NCBI RefSeq assembly: GCF_023078835.1
Contig: NZ_CP090898.1
Coordinates: forward strand, 124,001-188,000
Length of the DNA stretch: 64,000 nt
Source: Synechococcus sp. NB0720_010
Lineage (GTDB): Bacteria > Cyanobacteriota > Cyanobacteriia > PCC-6307 > Cyanobiaceae
Direction of reading: 5' to 3'
This document shows, one piece after another, positions 35,574 to 45,844 of the stretch; position 1 is the first letter of the stretch; the number at the start of each line of letters is the position of its first letter. Under the pieces are notes generated by a model, which was not told the origin of the DNA, searched no databases, and worked only from the letters and a program-made list of their open reading frames with translations. The position numbers and the translations under genes are program-made.

Positions 35574-37100
35574 ATGCGGGTGCTCTTTGCCGCGGCTGAA
35601 TGTGCACCGATGGTGAAGGTCGGCGGGATGGGCGACGTAGTCGGCTCCCTCCCCCCGGCCCTGGCACCCCTGGGCCACGACGTACGGCTGATCATGCCGG
35701 GCTATGGCCGCCTCTGGAGCCTTCTGCAGATCCCGGCTGATCCCATCTGGCGTGGCCACACGATGGGCACCGATTTTGCGGTGTTCGAAACCCGTCATCC
35801 GACGAATGGCTTGCCCCTGTACCTGGTCGGCCACCCTGTCTTCGATCCGGAGCGGATCTACGGCGGCGAGGACGAGGATTGGCGTTTCACCTTCTTTGCC
35901 AGTGCCGTCTCGGAATTTGCCTGGCACCACTGGAAGCCCGACATCCTGCATTGCCATGACTGGCATACCGGGATGATTCCGGTCTGGATGCACCAGGACG
36001 CAGAGATCAGCACCGTCTTCACCATCCACAACCTCAAGTACCAGGGCCCCTGGCGTTGGAAGCTCGATCGGATGACCTGGTGCCCCTGGTACATGCAGGG
36101 TGACCACACGATGGCGGCGGCATTGCTTTACGCCGACCGGGTCAATGCGGTCTCACCGACCTACGCCCAGGAGATCCGCACGCCTGAGTACGGCGAGAAG
36201 CTCGACGGCCTGTTGAATTTCGTCAGCGGCAAGTTGCGCGGCATCCTCAACGGCATTGACCAAGACGCCTGGAACCCGGCCACCGATTCCACCCTGCCCG
36301 CGACCTTCACCCCTGATGACCTCTCGGGCCGCGCCGTGTGCAAACGGGCCCTGCAGGAGCGCATGGGCTTGGCGGTCAATCCCGACACCTATCTGATGGG
36401 TGTGGTGAGCCGTCTGGTGGACCAAAAAGGCATTGATCTTCTGCTGCAGGTGGCGGACCGGGTCCTGGCCTATTCCGACAGCCAGATCGTGGTCTTGGGG
36501 ACCGGGGACCGGCACCTCGAGGCGGGGCTTTGGCAGATGGCTTCCCGCTATCCGGGGCGTTTTGCGGTCTTCCTGACCTATGACGACGCCCTCTCGCGCT
36601 TGATCTACGCCGGTAGTGATTCGTTCTTGATGCCGAGTCGGTTTGAGCCGTGTGGCATCAGTCAGCTCCTGGCGATGCGCTACGGCTCCATTCCGGTGGT
36701 TCGCCGCGTCGGTGGTCTGGTCGACACCGTCCCCCCGCACGACCCCAATGGCCACACCGGCACGGGGTTTGGCTTCGACCGCTACGAGCCACTCGATTTC
36801 TACACCTCGATTGTCCGCTCCTGGGAGGCCTATCGCCATCGCCAGAGTTGGACGGAGCTGCAGCGCCGTGCCATGCAGGCCAATTTCAGCTGGGATCGCT
36901 CAGCTCTGGAGTACGACCGGATGTACAAGGAGGTCAAAGGGGTCAAAGAACCGACCCCCGACGCCCAAGCGGTGGAGCAGTTCTCCCAGGGTCAGCAGGC
37001 CGATCCGAGCCGCCAGGGCCTTGACCAAGTGTCTGAGGCTGAGGCCGCTCCTGGTCTGCGCAATCCCCTCTCGCTTCTGCGCCGCCGGAGCAGCCGCTGA
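35574..37100 (+). CDS. glgA: Glycogen synthase (GlgA)
   Basis: A 508-residue GT5 enzyme that extends alpha-1,4-glucan from ADP-glucose. The N-terminal [16 protein letters not shown] motif binds the donor, [10 protein letters not shown] and [15 protein letters not shown] are typical of the acceptor-side domain, and the C-terminal GT-B half has [11 protein letters not shown] and [11 protein letters not shown]. The last 40-50 residues (after about 455) are Gln/Pro-rich and variable. Its stop overlaps the probable CTG start of the next gene. Confidence 0.97.
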   Translation: MRVLFAAAECAPMVKVGGMGDVVGSLPPALAPLGHDVRLIMPGYGRLWSLLQIPADPIWRGHTMGTDFAVFETRHPTNGLPLYLVGHPVFDPERIYGGEDEDWRFTFFASAVSEFAWHHWKPDILHCHDWHTGMIPVWMHQDAEISTVFTIHNLKYQGPWRWKLDRMTWCPWYMQGDHTMAAALLYADRVNAVSPTYAQEIRTPEYGEKLDGLLNFVSGKLRGILNGIDQDAWNPATDSTLPATFTPDDLSGRAVCKRALQERMGLAVNPDTYLMGVVSRLVDQKGIDLLLQVADRVLAYSDSQIVVLGTGDRHLEAGLWQMASRYPGRFAVFLTYDDALSRLIYAGSDSFLMPSRFEPCGISQLLAMRYGSIPVVRRVGGLVDTVPPHDPNGHTGTGFGFDRYEPLDFYTSIVRSWEAYRHRQSWTELQRRAMQANFSWDRSALEYDRMYKEVKGVKEPTPDAQAVEQFSQGQQADPSRQGLDQVSEAEAAPGLRNPLSLLRRRSSR

Positions 37101-37849
37101 GTTCTCCTCCGCCCACGGAACGGCGCAGCAATCTGCCGGCGCCCTACAAGAACCCTTGGCTCTCCCTGGCCGAGGACCTTGGCGCCGTCCGCGGCGACCT
37201 TGTGCTCCGCTCCCGGGAACTTTGGCGACGCAATCGCCAGGGAAGCCTCTGGTCGCCGTCCTGGTGGCCGTCGGACCTCGCTCCCCTGTTCTGGCCGGCC
37301 CTTGCGCTGGTCTTGGCGGCACTGCTGGGGTCGGCCCTGGTCTTCCTCATGCGGGTCTGGCCCTCCGCACCCGATCCGGCAGCACCAGCTGCTCTGGTGG
37401 AGAGCGCTCCTGAGCCGCAGCAGTCCTCCGAGCTGACGAACGAGCCGGCGTTGATCGAGGCCCCTTCCCTCGTTGAGGAGCCGCCGGTTGAGCCGACCCA
37501 ATCACTGGAGCCGAGCGAGCCGGAGGCCTCGGCGTTGGAACCTGAGGCTCTACAAGGGCCCTATGCCCCCGACCCTTTGCTTGAGCTGGTGCAGCGACCC
37601 GAGGCCGATGGATTGTTGGTCCAGGCTGAGGGCTTGCCTGACCAGTCCCTGCTGATCCTGCAGGTGCGGCCAGCCTTCCCGGCACTGACCCCGCAGGAGC
37701 AGCAGCGGCGCGCTGAGGTATGGCAGCTGTGGGCCAATCAGCTCGGCTACGAACACCTGGAGCTACGCGATTCCCGCTCTGGCCTCATCGCCCGAGATGC
37801 CCTGGTCGGTGAGGGCATGATCGTGCTCAGCGAATCTCCGTCCACCTGA
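37097..37849 (+). CDS. Single-pass membrane protein with Pro/Glu-rich linker
   Basis: About 250 residues. A cytoplasmic N-terminus ([39 protein letters not shown]) is followed by one transmembrane helix ([23 protein letters not shown]), a linker of about 90 residues rich in Pro, Glu and Ser, and a small C-terminal domain ([21 protein letters not shown] ... [19 protein letters not shown]). No family is known to me. The first in-frame GTG (37202) would cut off convincing coding sequence; a CTG at 37097 with GGAG 6 bases upstream fits better and overlaps the glgA stop. murF follows after 4 bases. Confidence 0.65.
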   Translation: MSSPPPTERRSNLPAPYKNPWLSLAEDLGAVRGDLVLRSRELWRRNRQGSLWSPSWWPSDLAPLFWPALALVLAALLGSALVFLMRVWPSAPDPAAPAALVESAPEPQQSSELTNEPALIEAPSLVEEPPVEPTQSLEPSEPEASALEPEALQGPYAPDPLLELVQRPEADGLLVQAEGLPDQSLLILQVRPAFPALTPQEQQRRAEVWQLWANQLGYEHLELRDSRSGLIARDALVGEGMIVLSESPST

Positions 37850-37853
37850 TCCG

Positions 37854-39212
37854 ATGCAGCTCGGCGCTCTGATGGCCCTTTGGGGAGCCCCCCAAGGTGC
37901 CTCAACCGATTGGGATCCCGAGGCTGCCGTCGGCGAGATCTGCACCGACACCCGAACGCTATCGGGTGGTCAACTGTTCGTTCCCCTGGTGGGTGAGCGC
38001 TTCGATGGCCATCTGTTCCTGCCCCAGGCGTTGGCCGTTGGAGCCCAGGCTGCCCTTGTGCAACGGAATCGCCGTGAGCTGGTTCCAGAGGGTCTGCTCC
38101 ATTGGCTCGTCGATGACAGCCTTGAGGCCTACCAGCAGTTGGCGTTGCTCCATCGCCAGCAGTTGCATTGCCCCGTGGTGGCCGTGACCGGTTCGGCGGG
38201 GAAGACCACAACGCGTGAATTGATTCGCTCAGCCCTGCTGCCTTTGGGTCCTGTTCAAGCGAGCCGTGGCAATGAGAACAACGACATCGGCGTTCCACTC
38301 ACCCTCCTCAACGCCAGCGACCAACACCAGGCTGTGGTCGTCGAGATGGGCATGCGTGGCCTCGGCGAAATTGAACGCTTGAGCCGCGCCGCTGCCCCGG
38401 ACGTGGCGGTGGTTACCAACATCGGGACAGCTCATATCGGACGACTGGGAAGCCGGGAGGCGATCGCCCAGGCCAAGTTGGAAATCACGGCCGCCCTGCG
38501 GGAGGACGGTCTGCTCGTGGTGCCGGCGGGCGATCCACTGCTCGAGGCGGCTCTGGCTCAGGTTTGGTCGGGTCGGGTCGCACGGGTTGCTCTGTCTGAT
38601 GACGCCGGCGCCGATCAGGCCGATTGGATCGGTGAGCTCGATGAGCGCGCTGGGCTGATGCGCGTGGGGGGATCGCGTATTCACTTGCCCTTGGAGGGGC
38701 GCCACAACGCCCGCAATCTGCTGTTGGCCCTGGCCGTTGCTGCCGAGCTCGGGGTGTCAGCAGACGCATTGACCCAGATGAGTGTTGCGGTCCCGGGGGG
38801 GCGCAACCGGCGCCTGCAGATGGGCGGTCTGACGCTGTTGGATGAGACCTACAACGCCTCCCCCGAAGCTGTCTTGGCGGCCTTGGATCTTCTGGCGCGC
38901 CAGCCAGGCCGCCGCTTTGCGGTCCTGGGCACCATGCTGGAGCTCGGGCAGCAGAGTGTCGCCCTGCACAGCCAGGTGGCCGAGCGTGCCGCTGCGCTGC
39001 AGCTGGATGGTTTGGTGATCGTGGCCAGTGGGACCGAGGCTGAGGCGATGGCCCAGGCGGCAGCGCCCCTCCCTCGGGTGTTGGTCGTCGAGCGGCCAGA
39101 GGACGCCGCTGGAGCGCTTCAGCAATGGCTCCTGGCTGGAGACGTGCTGTTGCTGAAGGCCAGCCGTGGTGTTGCACTTGAGCGCTTGATTCCGCTGCTT
39201 CCAGAGGTCTGA
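37854..39212 (+). CDS. murF: UDP-MurNAc-tripeptide:D-Ala-D-Ala ligase (MurF)
   Basis: A 452-residue Mur ligase that adds D-Ala-D-Ala to the cytoplasmic peptidoglycan precursor. The ATP loop reads VTGSAGKTTTRELI; GNENNDIGVPLTLL, VVEMGMRGLGEIERL and the C-terminal LLDETYNASPEAVLAALD are MurF signatures. It continues the plus-strand run after the glgA neighbour and precedes the Coq4-like gene by 29 bases. Confidence 0.96.
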   Translation: MQLGALMALWGAPQGASTDWDPEAAVGEICTDTRTLSGGQLFVPLVGERFDGHLFLPQALAVGAQAALVQRNRRELVPEGLLHWLVDDSLEAYQQLALLHRQQLHCPVVAVTGSAGKTTTRELIRSALLPLGPVQASRGNENNDIGVPLTLLNASDQHQAVVVEMGMRGLGEIERLSRAAAPDVAVVTNIGTAHIGRLGSREAIAQAKLEITAALREDGLLVVPAGDPLLEAALAQVWSGRVARVALSDDAGADQADWIGELDERAGLMRVGGSRIHLPLEGRHNARNLLLALAVAAELGVSADALTQMSVAVPGGRNRRLQMGGLTLLDETYNASPEAVLAALDLLARQPGRRFAVLGTMLELGQQSVALHSQVAERAAALQLDGLVIVASGTEAEAMAQAAAPLPRVLVVERPEDAAGALQQWLLAGDVLLLKASRGVALERLIPLLPEV

Positions 39213-39241
39213 GCCAATCTGGCCTCAACGCCGAGGTCAGC

Positions 39242-39892
39242 ATGCAGTTCAATCTGAAGAGTCGCCTTCAGTCCCTCAAGCTGGTCTCGGGCTTGGCGAC
39301 GTTTCTGAAACACCCCGATTCCCTCGAGGGGGTGTTCGCCGTGAGCCGCAGCCTGCAGAACAGCCCCCTCTCAGCGCAGATGTTTCGCCATCTGCTGGAG
39401 AACCCTGAGCTGGCGGCTTTGGTGGACTCCAACTGGCGTCCAGGGCCCATTGACTTGGATGCCCTCTTGGCCCTTCCCGAGGGGAGCCTGGGTCATGTCT
39501 ATGCCCATCAGCTCCGCTCCCAAGGGCTGACACCAGAGAGCCTGATTGACCCCAGGCCGATCAGCTCTGCGGAGGATTACATCACCCACCGGCTGCGGGA
39601 GACCCACGACATCGTCCACGTGCTGACCGGATTTGGCACCGATGGTCCTGGAGAGTTGGGCCTCCAGGCCTTCAACCTGGCCCAGAACCGCTCGCCCCTG
39701 GCGGTGATGCTCATCTTTGGCGGGATGTTGAGCTGTTTGCAGAACGACGAACCGCTGGAGGCGCTGCTGGAGTCCCTCTCCCGCGGTTTCGAGATGGGCC
39801 TCAAGGCCCGCTGCCTCATCGCTCAGAAACTTGAGGATGGATGGGAACGCCCTCTGGCGCAATGGCGGCAGGAGCTGGACCTCCCCTCCTAG
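39242..39892 (+). CDS. Coq4 family protein
   Basis: A 216-residue homologue of the ubiquinone-biosynthesis scaffold Coq4. The family's metal-binding motif, HDxxH with a following Glu, reads [19 protein letters not shown] (about residues 121-139), and [20 protein letters not shown] follows. In eukaryotes and proteobacteria Coq4 supports C1 decarboxylation and hydroxylation of the quinone head. Cyanobacteria make plastoquinone, not ubiquinone, so the role here is open. Its stop overlaps the convergent glmU stop (shared CTAG). Confidence 0.85.
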   Translation: MQFNLKSRLQSLKLVSGLATFLKHPDSLEGVFAVSRSLQNSPLSAQMFRHLLENPELAALVDSNWRPGPIDLDALLALPEGSLGHVYAHQLRSQGLTPESLIDPRPISSAEDYITHRLRETHDIVHVLTGFGTDGPGELGLQAFNLAQNRSPLAVMLIFGGMLSCLQNDEPLEALLESLSRGFEMGLKARCLIAQKLEDGWERPLAQWRQELDLPS

Positions 39893-41229
39893 GACCAGTT
39901 CTCCTTGATCAGTTGCTTGGCGCGACCGAGCGCTAGGGAACCAGCGGGGACATCCTTGGTCAAGGTCGATCCGGCTCCAACCGTCACGTTGGCCCCCAGG
40001 CTGATCGGCGCGACCAGCACGGAGTTGGCTCCGGTTTTGCTGCCAGCACCAATCACTGTCCTGTGTTTGTTGACCCCGTCGTAGTTGGCGGTGATGGTGC
40101 CCGCTCCGACGTTGACGTTCTCACCGAGTTGGGCATCACCGATGTAGCTGAGGTGGTTGACCTTGCTGCCCGCGGCGATTTGGCTCTTCTTGATTTCGAC
40201 GAAGTTGCCGATCCGGCAGTCCCGGGCCAATTCCGTACCAGGTCTGAGTTGGGCGTAGGGGCCAATCGTGCAGCGATCAGCGACGACCGCATCACGCACG
40301 ACGGAGTAGAGGACCTCCACCTCTTCGCCAACGCTGGCGTTCTCGAGGAAGCTCCCAGGACCGATGCGGCAGCCACTGCCGACGCTGGTTTCTCCGCGGA
40401 AATGGCATTGCGGTTCCACGACGACATCCCGGCCGAAACGGGTGCCATCGCTGAGGGTGCAGCTCTCGGGATCGACAAAGGTCACGCCCTCGGCCATCCA
40501 GTGGCGCCGCAGGCGCTGCTGGATCACCGCTTCGCATTGCGCCAGTTGGTAGCGGTCATTGATGCCATTGATCTCGTCGGCATCGGCCACCTCCACGTGC
40601 ATGGCGGGGCTGAGCATCGCCACGGTGTCCGTGAGATAGAGCTCCCCTTGATCGTTATCGGTTCTCAGTTGGGGGAGGACCGCAGCGAGCTTGCTCCAGT
40701 TGAAGCAGTAGATCCCGGCGTTGGTGAGGTTGTTGGACCGTTGCTCTTCCGTGCAATCACGGTGCTCGACGATGGCGGAGACATGGCCACTGGCATCGGC
40801 AAAGACGCGCCCGTAGCCGGTTGGGTCATCCAGCCTCGCGGTCAACAGGGTCACGGCCGCCTGGGAGTTGCGGTGGCGCTCGAGCAGTGCCGTGATCGTC
40901 TCCTCCCGCAGCAGCGGTACGTCCCCATTGAGGACCAGAAGTTCACCGTCAAAGTCCGCCAGGGGCGCCAGCAATTGCTGGACCGCATGACCGGTGCCGT
41001 TCTGGGGCTGCTGCAGCACAAACTCCAAGCCCCCGTGCTGGCTGAGGGACTGCTCGACGCGCTCGGCCTGGTGCCCGACGATCAGGATCTGGCGCTGGGG
41101 GTCCAGGGCGCGGCAGCTGCCGAGCACGCGCTCCACCAGTGTTGCTCCCGCCAGTGGCTGCAGCACCTTGGGCAGGTCGCTTTTCATCCGGGTGCCCTTT
41201 CCGGCGGCCAACACGGCAACGGCGAGCAT
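39889..41229 (-). CDS. glmU: Bifunctional GlmU (GlcNAc-1-P uridyltransferase)
   Basis: About 446 residues. The N-terminal pyrophosphorylase domain starts [20 protein letters not shown] (from residue 4) with [12 protein letters not shown] and LNGDVPLL. The C-terminal left-handed beta-helix holds the acetyltransferase, with [20 protein letters not shown] and [13 protein letters not shown] (the catalytic His is in KHRT). It makes UDP-GlcNAc for peptidoglycan and lipopolysaccharide. The frame is open upstream to 41601, but the true start is ATG 41229. Confidence 0.97.
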   Translation of the reverse strand: MLAVAVLAAGKGTRMKSDLPKVLQPLAGATLVERVLGSCRALDPQRQILIVGHQAERVEQSLSQHGGLEFVLQQPQNGTGHAVQQLLAPLADFDGELLVLNGDVPLLREETITALLERHRNSQAAVTLLTARLDDPTGYGRVFADASGHVSAIVEHRDCTEEQRSNNLTNAGIYCFNWSKLAAVLPQLRTDNDQGELYLTDTVAMLSPAMHVEVADADEINGINDRYQLAQCEAVIQQRLRRHWMAEGVTFVDPESCTLSDGTRFGRDVVVEPQCHFRGETSVGSGCRIGPGSFLENASVGEEVEVLYSVVRDAVVADRCTIGPYAQLRPGTELARDCRIGNFVEIKKSQIAAGSKVNHLSYIGDAQLGENVNVGAGTITANYDGVNKHRTVIGAGSKTGANSVLVAPISLGANVTVGAGSTLTKDVPAGSLALGRAKQLIKENWS

Positions 41230-41257
41230 TGGCAGGGGCGGGTAGCTGAGCGGGAAT

Positions 41258-42160
41258 CTACTGGTGGTTGCCCGCAAGTCCCCAGCGCCGGCGCCAGGCG
41301 CTCGTGCCCTCCACGTTGCCCTCTCGCATCGCCCGGGCCTGGGCCTGTTGCCGCCGTTGAAGGATCGTCTTGCGGTCGAGGCAGAAGCCGGGGTCGCGGT
41401 AGGGCTCGGCGGCATTCGTGCCCAGATGCTCGATCTCCATCGGCGTGAGCGCTCGAAGCCGGGGCCCGGGGGGCAGGGGGGAGGGGCTGGCCGCGGTGCC
41501 GCCGCTCCAATCCTGTTTGTGCTGCTGCAGTCCGCAGGACGCTTCGATCGCTGCGAGTTCAAGGCCGGCCAGGCGCAGGGCCTGACGCACGGCCGCCGCA
41601 CTGCAATAGGTCAGCAACCGGCCCTCGGGCTTGAGCAGGGAACCCAGGGCATCGAGAAATTCAACGCTCCAGAGCTGGGGGCAGCGACTGGGCGAGAACG
41701 CATCCAACAGCAACAGATCGAACTGCCCCTTCTGCTCTTCGACCAGCGGCTGGACCGCCAGCCTGGCGTCTCCCCAGAGCATGCCTGGGCTGCTGCAGAG
41801 TTCCTGAAGCCGCGCCACCGTGCCGGGTTGCCACTGCGCGCGAAAGGCAGGGCTCGCCAGGGCTTGGGCCAGGGGTTCGCGGTCGAGCTCGAGTCCCCAC
41901 CAGTGCAGTTCCAGCCCTCGGCTGGCGCAGGCCTCAATCAGCGCAGCGGTGTTGCAGCCGGTGCCGACGCAGACATCCAGGACCCGAAGGCTGCTGCCCC
42001 GCCCCAGGCGCTCCAACCCTGCGGGTTCGACGAATTTCTCGCGTGCTTCCGTTAGGGCGCCGCGGCTGCTGTGGAAGGCTTCGCCGAACTCCGGGCTGAA
42101 CAGGCTGAAACTGCCGTCGCCGGTGCTGCGGACCTCAAGCTTGAAGCCGTTCGAGGTCAT
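41258..42160 (-). CDS. MnmC-like SAM-dependent methyltransferase
   Basis: A 300-residue protein with a class I methyltransferase core: [20 protein letters not shown] (motif I), [35 protein letters not shown] (motif IV) and the closing [19 protein letters not shown]. This is the signature of the methyltransferase half of MnmC, which finishes mnm5U34 in tRNA. The FAD-dependent oxidase half is missing, as in other stand-alone MnmC-like proteins. It overlaps the aroA end by 26 bases and precedes glmU by 28. Confidence 0.85.
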   Translation of the reverse strand: MTSNGFKLEVRSTGDGSFSLFSPEFGEAFHSSRGALTEAREKFVEPAGLERLGRGSSLRVLDVCVGTGCNTAALIEACASRGLELHWWGLELDREPLAQALASPAFRAQWQPGTVARLQELCSSPGMLWGDARLAVQPLVEEQKGQFDLLLLDAFSPSRCPQLWSVEFLDALGSLLKPEGRLLTYCSAAAVRQALRLAGLELAAIEASCGLQQHKQDWSGGTAASPSPLPPGPRLRALTPMEIEHLGTNAAEPYRDPGFCLDRKTILQRRQQAQARAMREGNVEGTSAWRRRWGLAGNHQ

Positions 42161-43442
42161 CCCAGAAGCCCGGGTAGGAGACGGCGGCCGCTTCCGGTCG
42201 CGCGATCGTGGTCATGCCCGAGGCGATCTGGGCGGCGACGGCCAGGCTCATGGCGACCCGGTGATCGGTTTCGCTATCGACCTCGGCGCCGTGCAGCGTC
42301 ACGCCGCCCTGGATGGTCATCCCGTCGGGGAACTCCTCGATCTGGGCGCCCATGGCTCCGAGTTGACGGGCCATGACCGCCAGACGATCGGTTTCCTTGA
42401 CCCTCAACTCCTCGGCCCCCGTGACCCGGCTGGGACCTTCGGCGCAGCAGGCGGCCACGGCCAGAACAGGGATCTCATCCACCAGCCGGGGGATCAGATC
42501 GGCGCCAACGCTGAAGCCCTTCAGGGGGCCATGGACGACCCGCAGATCACCCACGGGCTCGCCTGCGACGTCCCGGGCATTGAGCACCTCGATGCGGGCT
42601 CCCATCTGCTCGAGAACATCAAGAATGCCGGTGCGGCTTGGGTTGAGGCCGACGTTTTCGATCGTCAGGTCCGCCCCGGGGGTGATCGCTCCAGCAACCA
42701 ACCAGAAGGCGGCGGAGCTGATGTCCCCAGGCACAACCACGTCCTGCCCTTTGAGGCTCGAGCCCGGCACCACGGTCACTTCGGTTTGGCCTGGACCTCC
42801 AACGCTGAGGTCGGCGCCGAAGGCGCGCAGCATCCTCTCGCTGTGGTCCCGGCTCTGGACTGGCTCGATCACCGTCGTCGGTCCGTCCGCGGTGAGCGCC
42901 GCCAGAAGGATCGCGCTTTTGACCTGGGCGGAGGCCACGGGGGTGCGAATCGTGGCCCCTCTCAATTGACGGCCTTCGATCGCCAGGGGGGCGAGGTTTC
43001 CGCCTGCGCGCCCATGGATCGTGGCTCCCATCTCGGAGAGGGGACCGCCCACCCGCTTCATCGGCCGGCGCCGCAGGGAGTTGTCACCAGTCACAACGAA
43101 ATGGCGACCACTGCGGCCCGCCAGCAGACCCAGCATCAGGCGCATGGTGGTACCCGAGTTGCCGCAATCCAGCACGCTCTCGGGTTCTTGAAAGCCATCG
43201 AGGCCGACGCCTTCGACGACCACGGTTTTGCCGGCTTCAATCGCTGAGACTTGAACACCCATCGCCCGCAGGCAGGCGGCGGTGCTCAGGGGATCCTCCG
43301 CGGGAAGCAGTCCTTCAATCCGTGTTGTGCCCTCGGCGATCGCGCCAAAGAGCAGGGCGCGGTGGGAGATCGACTTGTCGCCTGGGACCCGAACGTGGCC
43401 CTTCAGGCTGCGGCCGTTGCTGGTGCCCAGGGCGAGGGACAT
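42135..43442 (-). CDS. aroA: EPSP synthase (AroA)
   Basis: A 435-residue 5-enolpyruvylshikimate-3-phosphate synthase of the shikimate pathway. Substrate-binding motifs are [15 protein letters not shown] near the start, [19 protein letters not shown] around the family's LxNxGTxxR site, and [20 protein letters not shown] near the C-terminus. The [11 protein letters not shown] form and SISHRAL resemble class II enzymes. It is divergent from the Nif11-like gene. Confidence 0.96.
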   Translation of the reverse strand: MSLALGTSNGRSLKGHVRVPGDKSISHRALLFGAIAEGTTRIEGLLPAEDPLSTAACLRAMGVQVSAIEAGKTVVVEGVGLDGFQEPESVLDCGNSGTTMRLMLGLLAGRSGRHFVVTGDNSLRRRPMKRVGGPLSEMGATIHGRAGGNLAPLAIEGRQLRGATIRTPVASAQVKSAILLAALTADGPTTVIEPVQSRDHSERMLRAFGADLSVGGPGQTEVTVVPGSSLKGQDVVVPGDISSAAFWLVAGAITPGADLTIENVGLNPSRTGILDVLEQMGARIEVLNARDVAGEPVGDLRVVHGPLKGFSVGADLIPRLVDEIPVLAVAACCAEGPSRVTGAEELRVKETDRLAVMARQLGAMGAQIEEFPDGMTIQGGVTLHGAEVDSETDHRVAMSLAVAAQIASGMTTIARPEAAAVSYPGFWDDLERLQA

Positions 43443-43529
43443 GGAGGAGGACTTGGTTTCAGCGAGCGTAGGAACTGATCGAAAACAGGCTCAACTCGCC
43501 AAACTGAGCACACCCCCGATCAAGGGTCC

Positions 43530-43781
43530 ATGGCCGAGCAACTTCAGGCAGTCTTTGGCTTCCTCGCTCTGATTCAGGGCGACGCTGAGCTGCGGGCGCG
43601 ACTCAATGAGGTCTGCACCGCCGATGAGGTGGCGGCGATCGCCAGCGCGATGGGGCACCCCTTTGAGGCCTCCACCTTGCTGGGGCTGTTTGAGCGCTGC
43701 AACGAAGCCCCCGTCGCTCGCTCCGGGCTGATGGATGAAAAGCTGATCCGCGTTTATCTCCAGCGGGACGCCCTGGCTTAA
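43530..43781 (+). CDS. Nif11-domain-like small protein
   Basis: An 83-residue acidic protein whose first 60 residues fit the Nif11 pattern: FGFLALIQGDAELRARLNEV, then DEVAAIASAMGHPFEASTL. Nif11 domains occur in nitrogen-fixation neighbourhoods and as leaders of ribosomal peptides. Here there is no Gly-Gly or Gly-Ala leader cleavage site followed by a Cys/Ser/Thr-rich core, and no modification enzyme nearby, so it is probably not a peptide precursor. The stop codons of this and the convergent Rrf2 gene share one TTAA. Confidence 0.65.
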   Translation: MAEQLQAVFGFLALIQGDAELRARLNEVCTADEVAAIASAMGHPFEASTLLGLFERCNEAPVARSGLMDEKLIRVYLQRDALA

Positions 43782-44212
43782 CCCAGCATCAGGCCGCCCT
43801 CGTTGCTTAGGCATTCCTGCCAGCTCTGAAGGTCAAACAGGAGTTCTTGAAGGGTGAGCTGCTTGAGCTCGCGATCCAGGGCGGATTGCAGCCGCCGGCC
43901 CATGCTCTTGAGGACGTCCTGCTCGGCGCGGCTGCTGTCCCCGGGGGCGTCGAGCACCAGGGGGGCACCGACGGCCTTAAGGACCTCTCCTACGGGAATG
44001 GCCTCGGCGGGGCGGCTGAGGCGGTAGCCCCCCTGACGACCTCGCTTGGCCTCGACGAGTGCTGCGCGCCGCAGCTGCAGGAGCACCTGCTCGAGCATCG
44101 GGGCGGGCAGTCCCTGGGCCTCGGCAATCTCGCTAACGGAACACCACTGGTGGTTGACCATGGCGAGGTGCAGTAACGCCTGGAGTGCCTGCAGAGCGCT
44201 GCGCCGCAACAT
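43778..44212 (-). CDS. Rrf2 family transcriptional regulator
   Basis: A 144-residue regulator with a winged helix in the first 65 residues (SVSEIAEAQGLPAPMLEQVL, then EAKRGRQGGYRLSRP), the hallmark RGxxGGYxL wing of Rrf2/IscR. The cluster-binding three cysteines expected near residues 92-106 in IscR are absent: the region reads DAPGDSSRAEQDVLKS. It therefore probably senses something other than an Fe-S cluster at that site. It is 3 bases downstream of ubiD and is likely co-transcribed with it. Confidence 0.85.
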   Translation of the reverse strand: MLRRSALQALQALLHLAMVNHQWCSVSEIAEAQGLPAPMLEQVLLQLRRAALVEAKRGRQGGYRLSRPAEAIPVGEVLKAVGAPLVLDAPGDSSRAEQDVLKSMGRRLQSALDRELKQLTLQELLFDLQSWQECLSNEGGLMLG

Positions 44213-44215
44213 CGC

Positions 44216-45781
44216 TCAGGCCGGCCGTTGTAGCCGCTCGAGAACCTGCTCGAGCACATAGCCAAACAGCGCAGGGTCGGGTTCCTGTTGACCGACGTCG
44301 CCCAGGCCCAATTCCTCCCAGCGTTGATCCACGCGGCGCTCGAGTTCGGCGGGCCGTTGCAGTGGCTTGCCCCAGGGGTGGTTGCGCTCGGGGCCCACTT
44401 TGGTGGTGGCGTCGATCGCCAGCCGTCCCCCCAGTCCCAGCTGTTCGCTGGCGAAGTCAAGCGTGTCGAAAGGGGTGTTCTCCAGGACGAAGAGATCGCG
44501 CTGTGGATCCACAAGGGCACTGATCGCCCAGATCACCTGCCTTGGATCGCGAATGTTGATCGACTTATCGACGACGACGACGAACTTGGTGTAGGTGAAT
44601 TGGGGCAGGGCGCTCCAGAAGGCCATGGCTGCCCGCTTGGCCTGCCCCGGGTAGGCCTTGTCGATGGCGATCACGGCCAGTTTGTAGCTGAGCCCTTCCA
44701 TGGGTAGGAAGAAATCGACGATCTCCGGAATTTGCTGGCGCAGGATCGGCGTGTAGATCCGGTTCAGGGCGATGGCGAGCATCGCGTCTTCTTTGGGGGG
44801 CCGTCCGCTGAAGGTCGTGAAGTAAGTGGGATTGCGCCGTTGGGTGACGCACTGGATGCGCACCAGTGGTGAGGGTTCCACGCCTCCGTAGAAGCCCATG
44901 TGATCGCCAAAGGGGCCATCGGCCAGCTCCTCCCCTGGGGTGATCGTTCCCTCCAGAACGATTTCGCTGTGGCTGGGCACCTCCAGATCGAGGGTTTTGC
45001 ATTTCGCCAGGCGAACCCCCTCACCGGCGTAGAGACCCGCGAAGAGCCACTCACTGAGTTGAACCGGGATCGGGGTCGCAGCGGCCATCACCAGCAGCGG
45101 GTGAACACCAATCGCGATGGCGATCTCCAGGGGTTTGCCCAGGGCAGCGGCCTTGCGCAGGTGGCGGGCGCCGCCACGGACGCTCAGCCAGTGCACGGTC
45201 ATCGTGTTGATCGACTGCTGTTGCAGCCGGTAGACACCGACGTTGGGGGTGCCGGTCTCCGGGTCCTTGGTGATCACCAGGCCGAGGGTGATGATCCGGC
45301 CGGCATCACCGGGCCAGGGACGCAGCAGGGGCAGGCGATCGAGGTTGACGGCCTCGCCCTGAAACACCTCCTGCCGGCAGGGGGGGAGCAGGTCGAGGTC
45401 GGGTTTCGCCTTCAGGACATCCAGCAGGACCGAACCAAAGCGCAGGGCTTCCCGCGGTCCCTTGGGGGGCTTGGGCTGTTGCAGCAGGGCCAGGCGCTCG
45501 CCGAGGGTCTCGAGCTCCTCGGGTCGCTCCATCCCCATCGACCAGAGCACCCGCTCCAGGGTCCCCAGCAGATTGACCGCGACGGGGATGCTCGAGCCCT
45601 TGACGTTCTCGAACAGCAGGGCGGGACCGCCGCAGCCCAGCACCCGGTCGGCAATGGCCGCCAGCTCGAGGTCCGGGTCCACCGGAGCGCTGATGCGGCG
45701 CAACTGACCCCGAGCCTCCAGCAGCTCCAAAAAGCCCCTCAGATCACGTTGGGATCCAATGGCGTTGGCCGCAGATCCCAT
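44216..45781 (-). CDS. ubiD: UbiD family decarboxylase
   Basis: A 521-residue prenylated-FMN-dependent decarboxylase family member. Family features include LRGFLELLEARGQLRRI at the start, NVGVYRLQQQSINTMTVHW, the DGPFGDHMGFYGG active-site loop with the catalytic Glu nearby (LEGTITPGEELADGPFG), and KFVVVVDKSINIRDPRQV near the end. In proteobacteria UbiD decarboxylates a ubiquinone precursor; in cyanobacteria a role in plastoquinone formation from 4-hydroxybenzoate is plausible. No ubiX is in the window. Confidence 0.93.
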   Translation of the reverse strand: MGSAANAIGSQRDLRGFLELLEARGQLRRISAPVDPDLELAAIADRVLGCGGPALLFENVKGSSIPVAVNLLGTLERVLWSMGMERPEELETLGERLALLQQPKPPKGPREALRFGSVLLDVLKAKPDLDLLPPCRQEVFQGEAVNLDRLPLLRPWPGDAGRIITLGLVITKDPETGTPNVGVYRLQQQSINTMTVHWLSVRGGARHLRKAAALGKPLEIAIAIGVHPLLVMAAATPIPVQLSEWLFAGLYAGEGVRLAKCKTLDLEVPSHSEIVLEGTITPGEELADGPFGDHMGFYGGVEPSPLVRIQCVTQRRNPTYFTTFSGRPPKEDAMLAIALNRIYTPILRQQIPEIVDFFLPMEGLSYKLAVIAIDKAYPGQAKRAAMAFWSALPQFTYTKFVVVVDKSINIRDPRQVIWAISALVDPQRDLFVLENTPFDTLDFASEQLGLGGRLAIDATTKVGPERNHPWGKPLQRPAELERRVDQRWEELGLGDVGQQEPDPALFGYVLEQVLERLQRPA

Positions 45782-45844
45782 GGCGCTCTCAACTTTTCAA
45801 CAGGTTCTGCCTACTGTGACGCACCCCCTTGAGTCACTGCGGCC

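Noticed and set aside
43530-43781. Nif11-like protein as a RiPP precursor
   Set aside because: No leader cleavage motif, no Cys/Ser/Thr-rich core and no modification enzymes nearby.
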